This document shows positions 5,644-9,817 of a DNA stretch of 9,817 bases, one piece after another. Every line of letters begins with the position of its first letter. Position 1 is the first letter of the stretch. The notes below the pieces were generated by a model. The model ran no database searches, was not told the DNA's origin, and saw only the letters and a program-made list of their open reading frames with translations. The translations under genes were made by a program, and so were the position numbers. This DNA comes from Clostridia bacterium (GTDB taxonomy: Bacteria > Bacillota_A > Clostridia > Oscillospirales > Acutalibacteraceae), in assembly GCA_017547865.1 (NCBI GenBank), contig JAFYOA010000372.1, positions 1 through 9,817 of the forward strand, read 5' to 3'.

Positions 5644-7536
5644 TTACAGAGTTTCAATCTCTTCCAGCCACAGGCGGGCGGAAGCATCACTGGGCATGTG
5701 GAAATCACCGCGGGGCGAAAGACCAACGCTGCCCACTTTGGGGCCATCCGGCAGGCAGGAACGCTTGAACTGCTGCTGGAAGAACCGACGGAAGAAGGTG
5801 GAAAGCCACTTTTTGATGGTGGCGGTATCGAAGGTGCCCGCAAACGTGCGGCAGGCCATGCGGTAAATTTTGCCCGGAGCAAAACCATAGCGCAGGGCAT
5901 AGTACAGGAAGAAATCGTGCAGCTCGTAGGGGCCAACCAGTTCTTCGGTTTTCTGGGCAATCACGCCGTCCACCGGGGGCAGCAGTTCCGGGCTGACGGG
6001 GGTATCGAGGATATCCAGCAGCACGGCGGCTACCTTGGGGGAAGAGACACCGGCCTTGTAGCGCACCAGATGGCGCACCAGCGTCTTCGGAATGGCAGCG
6101 TTCACGCCGTACATGGACATATGGTCGCCGTTGTAGGTGGCCCAGCCCAGCGCCAGCTCCGAAAGGTCACCGGTGCCGATGACGATGCCGCCGTTCTGAT
6201 TGGCAATGTCCATCAGCAGCTGGGTGCGCTCGCGGGCCTGGGCGTTTTCGTAGGTTACATCGTGGTTTTCGGGGTCGTGGCCAATATCCAGGAAATGCTG
6301 GTTCACCGCCTTGTGAATGGAGATCTCACGGAAGTCGGTGCCCAACTCTTCTGCCAGCACCTGGGCGTTGCCTTTGGTGCGGCCGGTGGTGCCAAAGCCC
6401 GGCATGGAGACGGCGTGGATGCCGCTGCGGGGCAGGCCGAGAATATCAAAAGCTTCTGCGGTAACCAGCAGCGCCAGGGTGGAATCCAACCCGCCGGAAA
6501 GCCCCAGCACAGCGTGTTTGCCGTGGATGTGCTTCATGCGGGAGACAAGGCCCATGGCCTGCATGGTGAGGATGGAAGCGCAGCGGGCAGAAAGCTCGCT
6601 TTCGTTTTCGGGAATAAAGGGAGAGACCGGTGCCACGCGGGTGGTCTCAAAACCGGCAAAAGCTTCAGCGGGGTAGGCAAAAGAAATGCGGGTCACGTCA
6701 CTGTCGGCGGCGTTGGGCCAGGTATTCATGCGGCGGCGCTCATGGGCCAGCAGTTCCAGGTCCACATCGGCTTCGGTCAGCCCGGTGGAAAAGAGCGGGC
6801 TTTCGGCCAGCAGCTTGCCGTTTTCGCACACCAGGCGATGGCCGGCAAACACAAGGTCGGTGGTGGATTCGCCGGCACCGGCTTCGGCGCACACAAAAGC
6901 AGCCAGCAGGCGGGCAGAAGCAGCGGTGTACAGCAGGCGGCGGTATTCCGCTTTGCCCACGGTTTCTGCATTGGCGGCGGGAGAAAGCAGCACCACAGCA
7001 CCGTTTTTGGCCAGCTTGGCGGCGGTGTCCCGGGTGCCCTCTGCAGTGGCTACAGCCAAAGAAAGGCCGGGTATGTTTTCGCATTCAAATATAAATTTGC
7101 TGCTCAGCGGCACGGTCTGCCCGGCGTAGGTCACCACGCGGGTTTCTGCCGGGGCAGGGGAAAAGTTCCGCAGTGCTTCGGCGTGCAGTTCTTCTTTGGC
7201 ACAAAGTGCCAGCAGTTTGCCCATGAAGAACACGGCGGAGCAATTGTATACCGCGCTGCCGCAGGCCACCGGCACACCCACAGTGCCCAGCACGGGCAGA
7301 GCGGCGGTGTTTTTCAGCAGCATGGCCAGCTCGTTTTCGGCTTCACGCAGCAGTGTGTGGGTGCCAAACAGGTCACCGCAGGTGCTGGCGGTCATGCAAA
7401 GCTCCGGAAAAACGACAGCAGCGGCATTTCTGCCGCTGGCGTTCGTAAGAAGCTGTTCAATTTGGGCGCGGTTATGGCGGCAGTCGGCAACTTTCAGTTC
7501 CGGTGTGGCCGCACAAAAACGAATAAAACCATCCAT
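5644..7536 (-). CDS. nadE: NAD+ synthetase, glutamine-dependent type with a degenerate glutaminase domain
   Basis: A 630-residue, two-domain NAD+ synthetase that amidates deamido-NAD+ using ATP. The N-terminal nitrilase-like domain (about 5-265) normally frees ammonia from glutamine through a Glu-Lys-Cys triad. The Glu is present (E45, in VVFPELC) and a Lys is present (K114, in CAKEEL), but where the nucleophile is expected the sequence reads AVATAEG, with A165 in its place, and there is no Cys between residues 153 and 215. The usual LPNY-EFYE-R segment after the Lys is also shortened. The C-terminal synthetase domain is intact: P-loop LSGGLDST (346-353), PGFGTTGRTKGNA (379-391), RERTQLLM (435-442), and IGTGDLSELALGW (453-465) followed by TYNGDH. 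The ATG at 7536 is chosen because GTGAGG lies nine bases upstream; an earlier in-frame GTG at 7551 has no such site. It sits 39 bases behind the VanW-family gene. Confidence 0.92.
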   Translation of the reverse strand: MDGFIRFCAATPELKVADCRHNRAQIEQLLTNASGRNAAAVVFPELCMTASTCGDLFGTHTLLREAENELAMLLKNTAALPVLGTVGVPVACGSAVYNCSAVFFMGKLLALCAKEELHAEALRNFSPAPAETRVVTYAGQTVPLSSKFIFECENIPGLSLAVATAEGTRDTAAKLAKNGAVVLLSPAANAETVGKAEYRRLLYTAASARLLAAFVCAEAGAGESTTDLVFAGHRLVCENGKLLAESPLFSTGLTEADVDLELLAHERRRMNTWPNAADSDVTRISFAYPAEAFAGFETTRVAPVSPFIPENESELSARCASILTMQAMGLVSRMKHIHGKHAVLGLSGGLDSTLALLVTAEAFDILGLPRSGIHAVSMPGFGTTGRTKGNAQVLAEELGTDFREISIHKAVNQHFLDIGHDPENHDVTYENAQARERTQLLMDIANQNGGIVIGTGDLSELALGWATYNGDHMSMYGVNAAIPKTLVRHLVRYKAGVSSPKVAAVLLDILDTPVSPELLPPVDGVIAQKTEELVGPYELHDFFLYYALRYGFAPGKIYRMACRTFAGTFDTATIKKWLSTFFRRFFQQQFKRSCLPDGPKVGSVGLSPRGDFHMPSDASARLWLEEIETL

Positions 7537-7575
7537 GATGAACATCCTCACTTTTTCAGTTGTATGTTTCTTCGA

Positions 7576-9282
7576 TTAGCCCGGGTGCTTGCCGGCACCG
7601 TTGCTGTCCTCGTCGTCTTCTTCGCCGCCGTCAGATTCGGGGGAAGATTCAGGACCGGTGGTGGGTTCCGGTGTGACCTCAGGGGTCGGTTCAGGCGTGG
7701 GTTCCGGGGTTACTTCCGGGTTGGGGGTAACATCGGGTTCCGGTGTTACATCGGGCGTAGGTTCATCTTCGCCCGGGGTCGGGGTGGGTGTGGGAGAGGG
7801 CGTGGGCGTGGGATAAGCATCCAGCTCGCCTTCGATAACCTTGCGCATCACTTCTTCGTCGGTATCGGGGTGCACCAGGTAAATGGCATCGCGCACGGGG
7901 TAATAAGAATCGGGCAGCCACTCTTCGCGCACGAGAACGCCGTCCTTATAGTACTGGCGCACGGCGCTGGCGGTGCGCTTGTACAGGCCGGAAACATCTT
8001 CTTCGTATTCACCCAGCGGGATATTTTCATCCTTCTTGAAGGTGATTTCAAAGGGTTCGGAGGAAGTCTGCCAGGAGGCGACTTCAATGGTGTCCCAATC
8101 GTCGGGCTGGTAGCCGTAGATGGTGCAGATCAGCTGCGTGCCGTACATACCGGCTTCAATGTAAATGGGGTATTCGGTGCTGTTGCGGAACTGGAAATCC
8201 AGGTAGCCGTAGCTGATGGTGGCATCCTGGCCCAGGGGGCAGTAGCTGGAGGGAATGGAGTGGCACTCGCGCATGGTGATTTCCAGACCGGAACGGATGA
8301 CTGCGCCGTACAGGGTGGTGGAACCCTGGCAAACGCCGCCGCCGTAGCCCTGATCGGACTTGCCGTTGACGATGATGCCGGCCAGCTTAAAGCCGTTGTT
8401 GGGGTTGGAGCTGTCGCCCACGACACCGTTGTAGCTGAAGATCTCACCGGGCTGCAGCATGGTACCGTTCACACGGGAGAGAGCCAGTGCCATGTTGTGG
8501 TTGCCGTTGGCGGTGTTGGTGGACCAGGTGGAGTAGCTGCCCAGTTCGCCCATATGGGGAGCGGCCTCATCGGCGGTACGTTCGTAGTCCACTTCGGTAA
8601 TGGCCAGGGTCAGCCCCAGCGTTACTTCGTTATTGTTGGGTTTGGCAGTATATAGCTTATCCAGTTCGGCTTTCAAAGCTTTGATGCCCTTATCCAGGTC
8701 GGCGGTCAGGCCGGTCTGGCCGTTCTCAATGATGAACTCCATCGTGCTGGTATCGAAGCCGCCGAAGAAGGAGTTTTTCACTTCCCGCAGCATGGGGGTA
8801 AAGTGAGCGGTGTATTTCTTTTCCAGCGCCTTTAGGGCAGTGCCGGAGAAGGTGGGCTGAGAAGGCATGGTGCCGGTGGAAAGATACGTGCTCAGGTCCT
8901 TTTTTACGGTGGAATCCAAATCAATGTCATCCATGGTCACCGCCAAAGGAGTGCCGGCCTTTTTGGTGCCGTCCAGCAGGGTGGTTTCGGGGGTTACGGT
9001 GATCTTCAGCGTCAGGGCCTTTCGTACCGCAGCAGCGGCTTCTTCCACAGAGAGACCCTCTACAGAGACACCCATGAAAGTGCTGCCGGCAGGGAAGCTG
9101 CCTTCCGCAAAGCTTTCGGTGCTGGTATCGCCGGAAGAGACCGGCGGGTTATTGCCCTGATTCTGCGTACAGGAGATCATAACCAGCAGCGTGCAGCATA
9201 CAACCAGCACGACCAGCAGAGCAATAATGGAACAGCGGGAAACAGCTGCCGCCTTACTTCTTCTTTTTTTGTGTTTTGCCAT
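7576..9282 (-). CDS. VanW-family membrane-anchored cell-surface protein
   Basis: A 568-residue protein with a basic N terminus (MAKHKKRRSK), one hydrophobic segment (about 18-37) as signal anchor, and the rest outside the cell. A possible lipobox ends at C38 (VMISC) but is poor. Residues 66-90 have the pattern FMGVSVEGLSVEEA, typical of the segment before a PG_binding_4 (YoaR-like, putative peptidoglycan-binding) domain, which seems to span about 100-235. The VanW domain follows at 250-378: NHNMALALSRVNG, LQPGEIFSYN, GYGGGVCQGSTTLY, GQDATI. A region around 420-465 has no clear assignment. The tail (490-549) is almost entirely Pro, Thr, Glu, Val and Asp, then an acidic stretch ends in GKHPG. 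VanW proteins are common in clostridia, their biochemical role is unknown, and the domain alone does not mean vancomycin resistance. The ATG at 9282 has GGAGGT (9291-9296) upstream. It is the first gene of the unit. Confidence 0.92.
   Translation of the reverse strand: MAKHKKRRSKAAAVSRCSIIALLVVLVVCCTLLVMISCTQNQGNNPPVSSGDTSTESFAEGSFPAGSTFMGVSVEGLSVEEAAAAVRKALTLKITVTPETTLLDGTKKAGTPLAVTMDDIDLDSTVKKDLSTYLSTGTMPSQPTFSGTALKALEKKYTAHFTPMLREVKNSFFGGFDTSTMEFIIENGQTGLTADLDKGIKALKAELDKLYTAKPNNNEVTLGLTLAITEVDYERTADEAAPHMGELGSYSTWSTNTANGNHNMALALSRVNGTMLQPGEIFSYNGVVGDSSNPNNGFKLAGIIVNGKSDQGYGGGVCQGSTTLYGAVIRSGLEITMRECHSIPSSYCPLGQDATISYGYLDFQFRNSTEYPIYIEAGMYGTQLICTIYGYQPDDWDTIEVASWQTSSEPFEITFKKDENIPLGEYEEDVSGLYKRTASAVRQYYKDGVLVREEWLPDSYYPVRDAIYLVHPDTDEEVMRKVIEGELDAYPTPTPSPTPTPTPGEDEPTPDVTPEPDVTPNPEVTPEPTPEPTPEVTPEPTTGPESSPESDGGEEDDEDSNGAGKHPG
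7640..7812 (-). repeat. Low-complexity Pro/Thr/Glu-coding repeat in the VanW-family gene
   Basis: The DNA for residues about 491-548 of the VanW-family protein is an irregular array of 6- to 18-base units encoding PTP, PEP, PEV and TPE words (for example PTPEPTPEV). Such an array can change length by replication slippage. At the protein level it would give an extended, flexible, negatively charged arm crossing the cell wall, or a target for glycosylation on Thr and Ser. There is no LPxTG sorting signal or membrane segment after it, so it is not a wall anchor of the sortase type. Confidence 0.75.
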
Positions 9283-9298
9283 AGATAAAAACCTCCGC

Positions 9299-9315
9299 GG
9301 CACCCATACGGTGCC
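9299..9315 (-). promoter_or_regulatory. Leader hairpin next to the VanW-gene ribosome binding site
   Basis: In the leader of the minus-strand unit GGCACC pairs with GGTGCC (6 bp, five-base loop), and two bases later comes GGAGGT, the ribosome binding site for the ATG at 9282. It may protect the 5' end or affect translation initiation. The stem is short and followed by no termination signal before the site. Confidence 0.35.
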
Positions 9316-9366
9316 TTTATTTTCAAGTAAAACTGTAGGTGAAAAACAGGAATAACTTTCTTTATA

Positions 9367-9395
9367 ATTATACTTTCTTCGCTAAATAATGTAAA
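9367..9395 (-). promoter_or_regulatory. SigA-type promoter of the VanW-nadE-dehydrogenase-nudC unit
   Basis: On the minus strand TTTACA (9395-9390) is followed after exactly 17 bases by TATAAT (9372-9367), a five-of-six -35 and a consensus -10. The start point would be near 9360, giving a leader of about 78 bases before the VanW-family ATG. No other good promoter is seen between the four genes (gaps of 39, 34 and 53 bases), which supports a single transcript. The flanking DNA, 9316-9470, is AT-rich and holds no gene. Confidence 0.82.
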
Positions 9396-9520
9396 GTTAC
9401 AAATAGATGACAATATAGGAGAAAAAGCGACAATTTATGGAAAAAATGGCGAAGTGTGAAAGAAATGCACAACCGGCCTGCCGGTAGATATATTTGATAC
9501 TGGAACTCCGTAAAACGATG

Positions 9521-9529
9521 TGGTATAAT
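9521..9529 (+). promoter_or_regulatory. Extended -10 promoter for the cysteine desulfurase gene
   Basis: TGGTATAAT contains a consensus -10 (9524-9529) preceded by TGN, the extended -10 motif that can replace a good -35. The base-17 position upstream shows only TGGAAC (9501-9506), a poor -35. It points away from the minus-strand promoter at 9367-9395. Transcription would begin near 9536 and yield a leader of about 245 bases before the ATG at 9780. A weaker second possibility is TCGACA (9684-9689) with TTATAC (9708-9713). Confidence 0.6.
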
Positions 9530-9555
9530 GGTTACATGAGAAGTCCGCTCTGCGG
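9526..9555. repeat. 30-base direct repeat, copy 1
   Basis: The segment beginning TAATGGTT and ending with CCGCTCTGCGG recurs at 9654-9683 with only two differences in 30 bases (A/G and C/T). The copies are 128 bases apart, start to start. This copy begins within the -10 box of the promoter. Its end can form a tiny hairpin CCGC-TCT-GCGG. Confidence 0.85.
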
Positions 9556-9653
9556 CCTTCGGGGCTTGCGCCCCACGCGGTGCTGCACACCGCATATGCC
9601 ATTGGCGTCCTCGCAAAAATGCCTTTGCGAGCAAGCATTTTTGCTTCGTTGCT
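9556..9653 (+). other. Hairpin-rich insert between the direct repeats (leader RNA)
   Basis: The 98 bases between the repeat copies contain GGGGC/GCCCC (9561-9574), GCGGTG/CACCGC (9577-9593), CTCGCAAA/TTTGCGAG (9610-9631) and AAGCA/TGCTT (9633-9646). AAAAATGC (9615-9622) can instead pair with GCATTTTT (9635-9642), which excludes the 9610-9631 stem because the two share bases. It lies in the presumed leader of the cysteine desulfurase transcript. It does not match a riboswitch class I can recognise. No protein is encoded here on either strand that I would support. Confidence 0.5.
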
Positions 9654-9683
9654 TAATGGTTGCATGAGAAGTCCGCTCTGTGG
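9654..9683. repeat. 30-base direct repeat, copy 2
   Basis: Second copy of the segment at 9526-9555, 28 of 30 bases identical. The TATAAT of copy 1 reads CTTAAT here, so this copy carries no promoter. The C-to-T change turns GCGG into GTGG, which keeps the small hairpin CCGC-TCT-GTGG as G-U in a plus-strand RNA. The following 96 bases to the ATG at 9780 are AT-rich and hold only the ribosome binding site. Confidence 0.85.
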
Positions 9684-9779
9684 TCGACAAACGGTGCAGC
9701 ATAAAAATTATACGTGAAATTTTGCCTGAAATTACACCTCTGCCCCACAGCGGGATAAATAAAACGACAGGAAGCATCT

Positions 9780-9817
9780 ATGGAACGAGAAATTTACCTG
9801 GATAACAGCGCCACCAC
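9780..9817 (+). CDS. Cysteine desulfurase (NifS/IscS-like), N-terminal start only
   Basis: The window ends 38 bases into this gene. The twelve complete codons read MEREIYLDNSAT, with a second Thr very likely from the truncated last codon. A start of the form IYLDN(A/S)ATT is the well-known beginning of class V aminotransferase-fold cysteine desulfurases, PLP enzymes that take sulfur from cysteine for Fe-S clusters, thiolated tRNA or other uses. The fragment is too short to tell IscS, NifS, SufS-like or tRNA-linked types apart. AGGAAG (9769-9774), five bases before the ATG, is an acceptable ribosome binding site. It is read from the extended -10 promoter at 9521-9529 through a long structured leader. 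Confidence 0.8.
   Translation, partial: MEREIYLDNSAT

Noticed and set aside
7537..7551. Earlier GTG start for nadE.
   Set aside because: No ribosome binding site precedes it, while the ATG at 7536 has GTGAGG nine bases upstream.
5566..8655. A 1029-codon open frame on the plus strand, opposite nadE and half of the VanW-family gene.
   Set aside because: It is an antisense shadow created by GC-rich third positions: its translation is full of Gly, Val and His without domains, it has no ribosome binding site, and both minus-strand proteins are clearly real.
3775..9282. VanW together with a D-2-hydroxyacid dehydrogenase recalls the vanB glycopeptide-resistance operon (vanY-W-H-B-X).
   Set aside because: There is no D-Ala-D-Lac ligase, no VanX-type dipeptidase and no VanR/S regulator here; the dehydrogenase has general family motifs only, and VanW proteins are common in susceptible clostridia.
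9494..9529. TTGATA as a -35 box for the TATAAT at 9524-9529.
   Set aside because: The spacing is 24 bases, too long for a SigA promoter; the extended -10 motif TGG explains the promoter better.
9526..9683. Direct repeats with a spacer as a possible CRISPR fragment.
   Set aside because: Only two copies, a 98-base spacer full of hairpins, and no cas genes.
9368..9777. Several short minus-strand frames upstream of the VanW-family gene, some sharing the words ERTSH.
   Set aside because: The shared words come from the 30-base direct repeat; the frames cross the promoters and hairpins and look non-coding.

Overview
The window looks like chromosomal DNA of a gut-type member of the Clostridia, most likely the Oscillospiraceae (the Faecalibacterium/Gemmiger/Subdoligranulum neighbourhood). 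This rests on GC-rich third codon positions with AT-rich intergenic stretches, strong GGAGG-type ribosome binding sites, SigA-type promoters, a VanW-family surface protein, and the overall style of the genes. The genus is an inference. There is no rRNA, tRNA, CRISPR array, transposase or phage gene.

Layout. (1) Positions 1-944, plus strand: the 3' end of an unrecognised gene and then a ThuA-like protein, probably one operon. (2) Positions 945-1307: a gene-free stretch with a palindrome and short repeats, a good intrinsic terminator (1053-1086), and a block of consecutive inverted repeats (1111-1280) that resembles an interspersed structured element. (3) Positions 1308-1814, minus strand: a small membrane protein with a C-terminal zinc ribbon. 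(4) Positions 1895-3771, plus strand: a consensus SigA promoter, two tandem paralogous EamA/DMT-type transporters (about 57% identical without gaps) and a terminator that works on both strands. (5) Positions 9395 down to 3775, minus strand: a four-gene unit read from a good SigA promoter: VanW-family anchored protein, NAD+ synthetase (nadE), D-2-hydroxyacid dehydrogenase, NADH pyrophosphatase (nudC). (6) Positions 9521-9817, plus strand: an extended -10 promoter, a leader of about 240 nt carrying a duplicated 30-base segment and several hairpins, and the first 12 codons of a cysteine desulfurase.

How the genes fit together. Three of the four genes in the minus-strand unit handle nicotinamide cofactors: NadE makes NAD+, NudC cleaves NAD(H), and the dehydrogenase uses NAD(P)(H). 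The VanW protein acts at the cell surface and has no obvious link to them. The most notable observation is that the N-terminal glutaminase half of NadE lacks the cysteine nucleophile and other parts of the active-site region, while the synthetase half is intact. The enzyme may therefore run on free ammonia although it keeps a full-length amidohydrolase domain. The second most notable is the leader of the cysteine desulfurase gene, where a duplicated 30-base segment brackets about 100 bases of potential and partly competing hairpins.

I found no clear undescribed defence or mobile system. The leads are the NadE domain and the two structured non-coding segments.
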